The notes under the pieces are model-generated. The model saw nothing but the letters and a program-made list of their open reading frames with translations. It made no database searches and was not told where the DNA came from. From Frankiales bacterium (GTDB lineage Bacteria; Actinomycetota; Actinomycetes; JAFAQI01), in assembly GCA_019246495.1 (NCBI GenBank), contig JAFAQI010000345.1, positions 1-18,962 on the forward strand: DNA of 18,962 nt. Reading direction: 5' to 3'. Made by a program: the position numbers and the translations under genes. Each line of letters begins with the position of its first letter. Position 1 is the stretch's first letter. This document shows, piece after piece, positions 7,053 through 13,828 of this stretch.

Positions 7053-7280
7053 ATGGTCACCGGGCTCGTGGTTCTCGTGATCGCCGGCACGTCGCTGTGG
7101 GTGTACGCGGACGCGAAGCGTCTCGGCGTGCGGAAGGGCGACAGTGGCGGGCTGTTCGAAGGTGGCCCGGCAGGCTGGGCGTTCGGGTGCCTGCTGTTGT
7201 GGATCGTCGTGTTCCCGCTCTACCTGGCCGCTCGCCCGAAGTTCGTCAGCCAGGCGGCGGCACAGGAACCGCCGCGTTAG
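7053..7280 (+). CDS. Two-helix membrane protein on the opposite strand (candidate moron)
   Basis: This is the only convincing plus-strand gene in the window, 75 residues. It has two hydrophobic segments, residues 3-19 (TGLVVLVIAGTSLWVYA) and about 42-60 (WAFGCLLLWIVVFPLYLAA). They are joined by a charged, Gly-rich loop containing DAKRLGVRKGDSGG and GGPAGW. The 'WVYxDAKxLGxRKG ... GPxGWxxGxLLLWIVxFPLYL' layout is seen in small bacterial membrane proteins of unknown function. It is inserted between the connector/fibre genes and the tail genes, antisense to the late operon, with a hairpin right after its stop. This is the usual pattern of a moron expressed from a prophage. Superinfection exclusion or host surface change is possible but not shown. 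An AGGG ribosome-binding site lies eight bases upstream. Confidence 0.7.
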   Translation: MVTGLVVLVIAGTSLWVYADAKRLGVRKGDSGGLFEGGPAGWAFGCLLLWIVVFPLYLAARPKFVSQAAAQEPPR

Positions 7281-7297
7281 TGATGCCGGCGGCATCA
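7281..7297. terminator. Inverted repeat after the plus-strand membrane gene (possible terminator or operator)
   Basis: TGATGCC, GGC, GGCATCA begins directly after the TAG stop at 7280 and lies between two converging genes. The stem is seven pairs with a three-base loop. No T-run follows on either strand, so termination would be inefficient. It is also one of several GATGCC/GGCATC palindromes in the window, so a protein-binding site is an equal possibility. Confidence 0.4.
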
Positions 7298-7352
7298 CAG
7301 GTCGCCGAGACTCGCACAACCGTCTCGTCGTTATGTGCAGGTCGCGGGCAGG

Positions 7353-8153
7353 TCAGCCGACGCGGATGATGTCTAGCTCGATGTAACTGAACGTCAGCGA
7401 GTGCGCAGTGTCGTCGCCGTAGAAGATCGCGAGACTGACCTGAGCCCCGGCCGGTAGCGGGACGCGCGTTTCACCGCAGAGACGGCTGTGGAACGTGTTG
7501 AGCGGCGTGTCCGGCAGGTTGATGTTGCCGTTGCCGTCAGGGAAAGACGCGCTCGTGGTCTGGATTTGCAGGAATGCGCAGTTGTTGCCGGTGAGGTCGG
7601 TGGAGTCGTAGTCCGCCTCCACGCGAATCCAGTAGACCCCGGACTCGACGATCGTGAAGGCGTCCGTGGGAAGCGTCGGGGCGGTAATCGACGTCCCGGT
7701 GTGGCCGCCGAGGTCGTCGAAGACAACCGGGGTGCCGTCGCCGCCGCCGGTCAGTACCAAGCCCGTTTGGTCGCGGTAGACGGCTAGAAAGTCGGTCGGA
7801 GGGACCGGCGCGGAGCCGCCGCCTCCGCCACCATCTTCGAGGACGTAGTGACCGTCACTGACGGTGACGATCTTGCCGTTCGGTGCCGAGGACGGGTCCG
7901 GCACAGAAGTGGCGGAGCCGACCGGATCCCAGTTGCCGGCCGAGAACGACCCGGCGGAGGTGAAGTCGGCCTTCGCCCGGTAGAGCGCCCCGGCGTTCCA
8001 GACGAGCTGCGCGGCCGTGTAGGGGGTATTCGGTGTGAACGCAGGAGCGACGACGATGTCACCGGACTCGAACGGCTCGTAACCCTTCCCGCGCCAGTAG
8101 TCCAGCGTCCCGTCATCGACGAATAGAACCTCGGAACCCTTCTTGACGTGCAT
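7353..8153 (-). CDS. Head- or neck-associated fibre/decoration protein with sugar-binding-like and C1q-like domains
   Basis: A 266-residue modular protein between the connector and neck genes. Residues 1-32 form a small domain (MHVKKGSEVLFVDDGTLDYW, then RGKGYEP). Residues about 44-80 (YTAAQLVWNAGALYRAKADF, ending in NWDPVG) have the W...G.LYrAk...W spacing of short chitin-binding type 5/12-like modules. Residues 90-107 look like a linker repeat common in phage fibres, followed by a run of Gly at 108-113. The C-terminal 120 residues are a beta jelly-roll resembling C1q/TNF-like phage domains (FTIVESGVYWIRVEA, then VSLAIFYGDDTAHSLTFSYI). A GGAGG ribosome-binding site lies five bases before the ATG. 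A surface or adhesion role is inferred, as is placement on the head or neck. Confidence 0.6.
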   Translation of the reverse strand: MHVKKGSEVLFVDDGTLDYWRGKGYEPFESGDIVVAPAFTPNTPYTAAQLVWNAGALYRAKADFTSAGSFSAGNWDPVGSATSVPDPSSAPNGKIVTVSDGHYVLEDGGGGGGSAPVPPTDFLAVYRDQTGLVLTGGGDGTPVVFDDLGGHTGTSITAPTLPTDAFTIVESGVYWIRVEADYDSTDLTGNNCAFLQIQTTSASFPDGNGNINLPDTPLNTFHSRLCGETRVPLPAGAQVSLAIFYGDDTAHSLTFSYIELDIIRVG

Positions 8154-8201
8154 CAGACCTCCGGGCAGGTGAACGGACGGACCGAGACGCCCACCGCGCG
8201 T

Positions 8202-8903
8202 TCAGCCCCTTCGGGTGGTCGGATACGTGAACGAGCTGAGCGACACCGACTGTGCGCGGGCGCCGGCGGCATGCCCACGCGAGGCGGCGACGAGGTTCTT
8301 CAGGCTCTGCCTGTAGTCGTTGACGAAGTCGTTCGCGAGGTTCTGCACGGCGGCCGTCGGTGGGAACTGCCGCTCGACCAGCCAGGCCACACCGAGAGTG
8401 GCGGTGTGTTTCGCCAGACCGAACGCGCGGCTCGGGATGTCTCCGGCGGTCGCGGTGATCTCACCGACGATGCGACTGATGTAGCCGTTGACCTGCGTGT
8501 CCGTCGGGTCCGTCGCCGGGGTGAAGGTGTTCTGCTGCGTGTTGGTGACAGTGTCGAAGGTTCGGCTGGCGACGAGCCCCGCAGCCTCGGCGAGCGACGG
8601 TGCCCACGGTGCCGTGTGATCGGCGTACGCCGGCCACACGTAGAAGCCGCCCTCGTCGACGAGACGTTCAGTGGTCGCCTCAACGACGCGGTAGCGGTGC
8701 TGGCCGGACTGGGCGGACACGTACCCGTACCAGCCGCGGACAAGGTCATCGTCGGTGATGCTCAGCGGACCCGCAGTGCTTGAGTCCGGCAGACGGACGA
8801 AGACCTGGACCTGAGTGGCTAGGACCGGTGTGGCGGCGTCGTCGTACGCAGCGAGGGGGATCTTGGCAGCCGCGCCGAGATCGGCGTCGTCAGCGACGCC
8901 CAC
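8202..8903 (-). CDS. Head-to-tail connector / adaptor protein (probable)
   Basis: A 233-residue protein from a GTG start that overlaps the end of the preceding gene by 14 bases. The N-terminal half is beta-rich with VLATQVQVFVRLPDSSTAGP and YRVVEATTERLVDEGGFYVW, a pattern like small Ig-like or adaptor domains. The C-terminal half (about residues 130-215) is helical: NGYISRIVGEITATAGDIPS, then KHTATLGVAWLVERQFPP and FVNDYRQSLKNLVAASRG. That helical part resembles gp6-type head-tail connectors, which form a ring under the portal. Location after capsid genes and before neck genes agrees. The N-terminal domain is extra relative to a minimal connector, so a fusion is likely. Confidence 0.65.
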   Translation of the reverse strand: MGVADDADLGAAAKIPLAAYDDAATPVLATQVQVFVRLPDSSTAGPLSITDDDLVRGWYGYVSAQSGQHRYRVVEATTERLVDEGGFYVWPAYADHTAPWAPSLAEAAGLVASRTFDTVTNTQQNTFTPATDPTDTQVNGYISRIVGEITATAGDIPSRAFGLAKHTATLGVAWLVERQFPPTAAVQNLANDFVNDYRQSLKNLVAASRGHAAGARAQSVSLSSFTYPTTRRG

Positions 8904-9507
8904 TGCGGCGACCTGTCGACTTCTTCGCCGGCGTGCTCTTTGCGGCGGGCGGTGTCACCGCGCCTTCGACTGGCGCGACGCCGTCGTCGGCGTACTGGCC
9001 CGATGAGGGGTCGTCGAGTTCGAGCGGGCCGGTGTCGTCGTCCGCGTGTTGCGCGGTGACGTCCTGGACTGTCTCGCCGCGGGCGAGCACCTGCTCGGCG
9101 ATCTTCTGCTCCTTGGACTCCTCCACCCCACCGGGGGCGATCGGGCCGAAGCTCGAGCCGTGGATCCCGGCAGCGACGACGTCGGGCCCGTGCGGGTCTG
9201 CCTTGCCGGCGTTGACCGGCGGCAGGTAGTCGTCGTCGCGCGGGTCGACCGCTGCGTCGCGGGTGGGGCCGCCGACCATGGTCGGGTCGGCGACGTCTCG
9301 GGCGTCGACCTCGGGCTGGACGCGGTCCTGCGGGACGTAGGTCGGCTTGTTGTTGCCGATGCCGTAGCCGGCCGTCTCGCAGTACGCGAGGATCGCCGGG
9401 TCGTCGGTGTAGGCGACACCGTCGGTGAACTCGAGCCCGCCGACACCGATGCCGGTGAACCCTTCGGCGGGGGCGGTGACCTTGGTGCCCTTGGTTGCTG
9501 CTGACAT
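8890..9507 (-). CDS. Capsid-adjacent structural protein with acidic middle and basic tail, unknown function
   Basis: A 205-residue protein directly after the major capsid gene. The N-terminal part holds FTGIGVGGLEFTDGVAYTDD and AILAYCETAGYGI, which resembles the short domain often encoded next to actinophage capsid genes. Residues 60-180 are low-complexity, Asp/Pro/Gly-rich and acidic. The last 20 residues are very basic (AKKSTGRRSGRR), suggesting contact with DNA or another acidic surface. A clear AGGGAG ribosome-binding site lies nine bases before the ATG, after a hairpin-bearing gap. It may be a decoration or head-completion protein. That is inferred, as no diagnostic motif was found. Confidence 0.55.
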   Translation of the reverse strand: MSAATKGTKVTAPAEGFTGIGVGGLEFTDGVAYTDDPAILAYCETAGYGIGNNKPTYVPQDRVQPEVDARDVADPTMVGGPTRDAAVDPRDDDYLPPVNAGKADPHGPDVVAAGIHGSSFGPIAPGGVEESKEQKIAEQVLARGETVQDVTAQHADDDTGPLELDDPSSGQYADDGVAPVEGAVTPPAAKSTPAKKSTGRRSGRR

Positions 9508-9543
9508 GGGTGCTACTCCCTGCGGCTCGGTTCGGGCAGGTGT

Positions 9544-9578
9544 GTGGGCGGCAGCTGCACCAGGCGGCTGCCGCCCAC
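9544..9578 (-). terminator. Strong 12-bp hairpin just after the major capsid gene
   Basis: On the minus strand GTGGGCGGCAGC pairs perfectly with GCTGCCGCCCAC across an 11-base loop, starting about a dozen bases after the capsid stop. There is no U-run, so it is probably a partial terminator or an mRNA-stabilising 3' structure. Either would help give more capsid protein than the downstream connector proteins. Confidence 0.6.
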
Positions 9579-9589
9579 TTCACCGAAGG

Positions 9590-10741
9590 TCAGGAGACGC
9601 GGATGTTGCGGTAGACAGCTGCGGCCTTGGTCGCCTTCAGGGCGACGCTCACCGGGCCGAGCTCGACTTCGCCGGTCTTCACAGCGCCGGCGTGGACGAA
9701 GTCCGGCAGCCACGTGTTGACCAGCGGCCGGCCGGCCATCGACACGCCGTGGAACCCGTCGAGACCGAGCCGCACGACGTACATGTCGGTGTAGTTGCCT
9801 GCCGCGCTTCCGGACACGATGGCGTCGGCGTTCTTGTGCGTGACCGGGATGATGTCGGTGTTGCTGCCGGCCTTCGTGCCCGGGTCGATGAGCAGGATGT
9901 TGCCGTACTGCTCGACGAAGTTGGTCGTGCCGTCGTTGAAGGTGTAGATGTCACGGGTGTAGGCGCCGGTGCGTCGCATGATGCCGCGGAGCTTGGCGAG
10001 CAGCGCCTTGTTGCCGAGGATCGCCGTGGGCGGACCGTTGAGGTAGCTGAGCAGCGTGTCGACGACGTCGAGCGCGGCGAATGCCGTGTCGTTGCCGAAC
10101 GCGATGCTCGTCCAGTCGGTCGCGACCGCCGCGTTCACCTCGGTGGAGGAGCCGGTGAGCGCCTTGTTGAGGCCGTCGAAGCCGTTGGCGTCCACGCTGA
10201 CATCACCGTTGATCGCCGCGTCCATGAAGGCAGCCGCTGACGCCTTGACCTTCTGCTGCAGCTGGAAGGCGGTCTCCGCGCCGGCGGCGACACCGTCGAG
10301 CACCCGGTCGATCTGGAACGACCCACCGAGCGGACGCAGGTTGACGACGTACTGCTGGACGGTTGCTTCACCCGGCGTGTACTCGGCGTTAATCGCTCGG
10401 AAACCGGCCCCTGACTGTGTGATCTGCCGGTTGTAGGCGTAGGTCAGGGTGCCGCCGGCGCCGACCGGGTTGACAGCGTCGTGGAAGGGCAGGTTGCGCA
10501 GCAGCCACTGGTTCTTGACGAACTCGTCGATGACCATCGTGTCGAGGTCGGTGGCCGAGAACAGCGCGGACTGCGCGAGGGTGACGACGCCGGCGTCGCC
10601 GCCGAGCAGGAGCACACGGGCGCGGAAGCCGAGGCGACCGGCCGTGTCGGCAACGCGACCGCCTGCGGCGATCATGCCGAAGAAGTTGAGCACGACCGCC
10701 AGCGCGGCGATCAGGCCCACGAGGGCGAGCGTGCGGTGCAT
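9590..10741 (-). CDS. Major capsid protein (HK97 fold) with a hydrophobic N-terminal extension
   Basis: A 383-residue protein preceded by a near-perfect TAGGAGG ribosome-binding site and ATG. From about residue 52 (VVTLAQSALFSATDLDTMVI) it follows the actinophage capsid family: WLLRNLPFHDAVNPVGAG, then LTYAYNRQ, GFRAINAEYTPGEATVQQYV, LGGSFQIDRVL, FMDAAINGDVSVDANGFDGL and a late GLDGFHGVSMAGRPLV. The first 51 residues are extra: MHRTLALVGLIAALAVVLNF is a strongly hydrophobic, signal-like helix, followed by an Arg-rich stretch (RVADTAGRLGFRARVLLL). Most relatives start near the VVTLAQ position. No start with a ribosome-binding site exists there, so the long form is the best call. The reading frame is open further upstream, but that part is a shadow of scaffold and MuF. 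Confidence 0.9.
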   Translation of the reverse strand: MHRTLALVGLIAALAVVLNFFGMIAAGGRVADTAGRLGFRARVLLLGGDAGVVTLAQSALFSATDLDTMVIDEFVKNQWLLRNLPFHDAVNPVGAGGTLTYAYNRQITQSGAGFRAINAEYTPGEATVQQYVVNLRPLGGSFQIDRVLDGVAAGAETAFQLQQKVKASAAAFMDAAINGDVSVDANGFDGLNKALTGSSTEVNAAVATDWTSIAFGNDTAFAALDVVDTLLSYLNGPPTAILGNKALLAKLRGIMRRTGAYTRDIYTFNDGTTNFVEQYGNILLIDPGTKAGSNTDIIPVTHKNADAIVSGSAAGNYTDMYVVRLGLDGFHGVSMAGRPLVNTWLPDFVHAGAVKTGEVELGPVSVALKATKAAAVYRNIRVS

Positions 10742-10796
10742 GAGTCCTCCTACGGACTTCGATGGGTGCCCGCCCTCTGGGTGTTGAGGTGCGGGG

Positions 10797-11573
10797 TCAG
10801 GACTTCGGTGGTTGCGGCGACTGCAGTTGCGCGTTGACGGCGTCCTCGAGGGACCTGGCCCGTGCGGGTGCGGTGGGAGCGGCGCCGGGGCGCAGTTGCT
10901 CGACGGGCCGTCCGCCGGCACCCGGAGCTGCGGGCGGCGGCTCGTCTGGCTTCTTGACAGCGAGGTGTGGCTTCGCCTTGAGCACCCCTTCGAGCGCTGT
11001 CTTGATGCCGTCGGCATCGACGTCACCGCTGTCGGTGAGGAACCGCTCGAGGCCGCCGCTTTCTCGCAGGTTGAGCGCCGCGTCGTCCTTGTCGGCGAAC
11101 CCGTCGGCGAGCGCCTTGATCTCGGCACGTACCGCGCGCTCGTTTGCAGCCTTGACTTGCGCGGCCGCGTCGTCCGCGGCCTTCTGCGCCTTCTCGAGCT
11201 CGGTGGCGTTCGCGGCCTCGAGGTCGTCGAGCTTCTTCGCCTTGTCGCGGTTCTCCTTGGCGCGCTCTTCCCACTTGCGCGCCTCGGCCTTCCAGTCGGT
11301 CTTGTCCTCCGGCGGGTCCTCCGGCTTCGGCTCCACAGGCGCCGGGCCGGGGACTGCCGGAACGACCGCCGCTGGCGGATCCCCCGCGGGAGGTGCTGGC
11401 ACTGCCGACACGGCCGCCGGCGGCGCGGGTTGGCTGCCTCCGGCGACAGGCCAGATCGGCCCGCGTGACGTGAAGCCGATCGCCGACAGCCCCGTGCGGG
11501 GATGGATCGGCAGGTTCGCGGGCGCTGCCTCGTTGAGCCGTGCGATGAGCCGCTGTGCAGCGGTTTCGAACAT
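10797..11573 (-). CDS. Scaffolding protein
   Basis: A 258-residue protein between MuF and the capsid gene. Layout: a short N-terminal part (MFETAAQRLIARLNEAAPAN), a Pro/Ala-rich linker at about residues 45-95, and a long charged helix predicted to be coiled coil at about 95-165 (DWKAEARKWEERAKENRDKA and KKLDDLEAANATELEKAQKA). The C-terminus is basic and Pro-rich (ARSLEDAVNAQLQSPQPP). This is the typical actinophage scaffold pattern: low complexity, coiled coil, immediately before capsid. It would guide procapsid assembly from inside and be lost on maturation. GGGAGGAAA before the ATG is a good ribosome-binding site and overlaps one copy of the CCCGTGCGGG element. Two more copies of this element lie inside the gene. 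Confidence 0.85.
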   Translation of the reverse strand: MFETAAQRLIARLNEAAPANLPIHPRTGLSAIGFTSRGPIWPVAGGSQPAPPAAVSAVPAPPAGDPPAAVVPAVPGPAPVEPKPEDPPEDKTDWKAEARKWEERAKENRDKAKKLDDLEAANATELEKAQKAADDAAAQVKAANERAVRAEIKALADGFADKDDAALNLRESGGLERFLTDSGDVDADGIKTALEGVLKAKPHLAVKKPDEPPPAAPGAGGRPVEQLRPGAAPTAPARARSLEDAVNAQLQSPQPPKS

Positions 11574-11585
11574 GAGCGGTTTCCT

Positions 11586-11618
11586 CCCGTGCGGGTGGTT
11601 GACCTGGACCCGTGCGGG
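11586..11618 (-). repeat. Pair of CCCGTGCGGG elements upstream of the scaffold gene
   Basis: Two exact copies, 11586..11595 and 11609..11618, 23 bp apart, fill the short gap between the MuF-like gene stop and the scaffold start. The copy nearest the gene merges with the GGGAGG ribosome-binding site. Each can form a small hairpin (CCCG/CGGG, or ACCCG/CGGGT for the second copy). Confidence 0.6.
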
Positions 11619-12323
11619 TCAGGCGGCGTGGTAGTGCTCGCGCAGGTAGGCGCGAAGGTCGGCACGCTCGGTGTCGGTGATGGTCCGACTGCTTGGGGCG
11701 TACTCACGGACACGAGCGAGCTGCGGCGAGCCGTAGTCGGCTGTGGCGGTGCACGCGCAGTGGTCGTGGGCGGCGAAGTCGACGGTGCTGGCCGAGTACA
11801 CGGCGCCGCGGTCGGACAACATGAGGCAGAAGTCACATGCGCCCGGCGATGGGAGGCGGGACCATCCGGCGGCGCGCGGGTCGGCCTCAACGGTGCCGAG
11901 GACGGTGGCCCGCCCGGCTTGTAGGGCAAGGCGAGATGCCGCGCCGGATGAGGTGACGAACGCGGTGCGCATGGCCTGGTCGATGTTCTGTCCAGCGCCG
12001 AGCGAGGTACGTACGGCGACGAGTGACGTGACGGTCAGACTGGTCAACAGCTGCTCCGGCGGCGCGGCTGCAGCGAGCAACAGGGGCCCGCCGGCGACCC
12101 CTTCGACGGTCCGGACTGCCTTGATGTAGCTGGCAGCGACAGCCGATGACGCCTTGCGGCTGTCCTGCACGAGCGGCGTGACGGAGCGGAGCCAGGTCGG
12201 CAGCGTTTCGTTGAGGCGCTTGGCGTCAAGCAGCTGCCACAGCGGAAGGAGCCGCTGCAGGAGTAGGGCGCGCACAGCGAGCTGCTGGCGATGTTGGAGT
12301 ACTGCCAGCTGAGCGGACGTCAC
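11619..12323 (-). CDS. MuF-like minor capsid protein (VG15 / SPP1 gp7-like)
   Basis: A 234-residue protein just after the portal gene. The N-terminal half is helical (LAVLQHRQQLAVRALLLQRL). The C-terminal half carries the MuF signature: C163 and C166 in GACDFCLMLSDRGAVY, then a His/Cys cluster at residues 186-191 (HDHCAC), a spacing that suggests metal binding. In relatives these proteins sit inside the head near the portal and are sometimes annotated as capsid maturation proteases. No protease motif is clear here, so only the MuF-like assignment is made. The GTG start overlaps the portal stop (GTGA). Confidence 0.8.
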   Translation of the reverse strand: MTSAQLAVLQHRQQLAVRALLLQRLLPLWQLLDAKRLNETLPTWLRSVTPLVQDSRKASSAVAASYIKAVRTVEGVAGGPLLLAAAAPPEQLLTSLTVTSLVAVRTSLGAGQNIDQAMRTAFVTSSGAASRLALQAGRATVLGTVEADPRAAGWSRLPSPGACDFCLMLSDRGAVYSASTVDFAAHDHCACTATADYGSPQLARVREYAPSSRTITDTERADLRAYLREHYHAA

Positions 12324-13807
12324 TGCTCGACCGGGCCGCCCGGCTTGTCAGCTGAGGACTGGGTGATGAACGCGGTGACCTCACCAGCGGACGGCGCCTT
12401 GCCGGCAGCGGCCTGCTCGTCGATGAGCTTGGTGAGGGCGGCGAGAGAGTCGCCTTCTTCGGCCATCTTCGCCCAGGTGTCGAGGTCCTGGTCGGTGACG
12501 CCGGGGATCATCGGCCACGCAGCGCGCGGCGGGACGCCGAGCATCGTGACCATCTTGCCGAGGCCGTCGACCATCTGCGCGAACGACCGCGCGGTGGAGT
12601 CCTTCCAGCGCACTTGCGCCGACACGTCGTTGGCGCTGGCCGTGTCGCCGACGACCTTGGCGCCGAGTCGAAGGAACTGCTCCATCGACTCGCCCATGGA
12701 GGTCTCGAACTGCTCCGAGCGACGGTTCTTACCGGCCTCGAGCGCGGCCAAGGCTTCTGCGGACAAGTTGGCGACGGCGCCGATGCCGAGGTATTGCTGT
12801 GGCATCTGGGAGATCGTCGCCATGTCCGTGACGCCGGACTCTTTGCTGTTGATGTAGCGGGTCAGGTCGGTCTCGGTGAGGGAGCCCACGTCGACGTCGT
12901 TCGGACCGTCCTTGAACGTCCAGAGCGTGGAGGCGGACGCCGCGAGCGTCTCTTCCTCAGTCTCGGGCACCCAGCCGATGACGTACCGCTGCCGGAACGC
13001 GGCGAAGAACTGCGCGACGAGCATCCCGAACACGGTCTCGTCGACGCGTGCCTGCAGTGCGATGAGCGGCTCGATGATGCCTGTCTCGTCAACCTCGTCG
13101 AGGAGCATCTCCGGCCGGAACCGTACGACGGGGCAGACGTCCAGGCCGTGGGCTCGCGGCTCGATGAACTGCAGGTCCTGAGATGTGGCCGCCGCCGGCC
13201 CTTGCTTGCCGATGAAGTAGATCTGGTCGCCGTCATAGAGCCGCATCAGCGGGTCGTCGTGCTTGAGGGCGTACATCGGCCAGTCGTCTTCGACCGGGTC
13301 GCCGTAGACGGCGGTCATCTTCCGCGGGGAGACCCCGCGCATGACCGGTGCCGGCGCACCGGTGGCCTCGTCGGTGCCCTGGGTGACCGTGCCGTACGAG
13401 ACGCCGTAGGCGAGCGCCGCTCGGTAGATGCCACCCTGCCGGCCGTCGAGCTTGTTGGCCTGCCAACCGTACGTCCACGGCGGCGCGTTGTCAGTGCCGC
13501 CCTTGGCCCGGTAGCCGTCGATCTTCAGCGTCTGCACGAACTCGTTGAGGATCCGGGGCAGGTAGTTCGTGCGCGCCTTGCGAGCGAGGTTCCGCAGCGC
13601 CGGCGACACGCCTTCGGGCAGCTGCACTGCCGGCGGCAGGTCGACGTCCAGGGCATCGGCCGGCGACTTCGGCGGCTGGTACAGGCCGTAGGCGATCTTC
13701 GGGTTGAGCGCGATCGCGATCCGGTCGAGACGAGCTCGCTCCCGACGGGCGTGGTCGTTGAGGATCTGCGCGGCGACGTCGACGGCGTCTTTCGGGCTGA
13801 GCGCCAC
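12320..13807 (-). CDS. Portal protein
   Basis: A 495-residue protein between the large terminase and MuF genes, the standard place and size for the portal of an SPP1/HK97-type phage. Features include LYQPPKSPADALDVDLPPAV near residue 40, a central PVMRGVSPRKMTAVYGDPVE (about 153-172) typical of the actinophage portal wing and clip region, and a C-terminal stretch with NLSAEALAALEAGKNRRSEQ and EQFLRLGAKVVGD that matches the stem and crown helices. The portal forms the dodecameric DNA channel and terminase docking site. The start is GTG with a GGAG ribosome-binding site, 21 bp after the terminase stop. Confidence 0.9.
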   Translation of the reverse strand: MALSPKDAVDVAAQILNDHARRERARLDRIAIALNPKIAYGLYQPPKSPADALDVDLPPAVQLPEGVSPALRNLARKARTNYLPRILNEFVQTLKIDGYRAKGGTDNAPPWTYGWQANKLDGRQGGIYRAALAYGVSYGTVTQGTDEATGAPAPVMRGVSPRKMTAVYGDPVEDDWPMYALKHDDPLMRLYDGDQIYFIGKQGPAAATSQDLQFIEPRAHGLDVCPVVRFRPEMLLDEVDETGIIEPLIALQARVDETVFGMLVAQFFAAFRQRYVIGWVPETEEETLAASASTLWTFKDGPNDVDVGSLTETDLTRYINSKESGVTDMATISQMPQQYLGIGAVANLSAEALAALEAGKNRRSEQFETSMGESMEQFLRLGAKVVGDTASANDVSAQVRWKDSTARSFAQMVDGLGKMVTMLGVPPRAAWPMIPGVTDQDLDTWAKMAEEGDSLAALTKLIDEQAAAGKAPSAGEVTAFITQSSADKPGGPVEQ

Positions 13808-13828
13808 GCCGTCTCCGTTCCACTCGGG

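Noticed and set aside
10742..11929. Long minus-strand open frame continuing upstream of the capsid gene
   Set aside because: It runs through scaffold and the MuF-like gene in another frame, and is Arg/Pro/Ser-rich as expected from an off-frame reading of GC-rich DNA. The capsid gene has its own strong ribosome-binding site at 10741.
11619..12323. Capsid maturation protease activity for the MuF-like protein
   Set aside because: Cys/His motif fits MuF/VG15 proteins, but no Ser/His/Asp protease motif was found.
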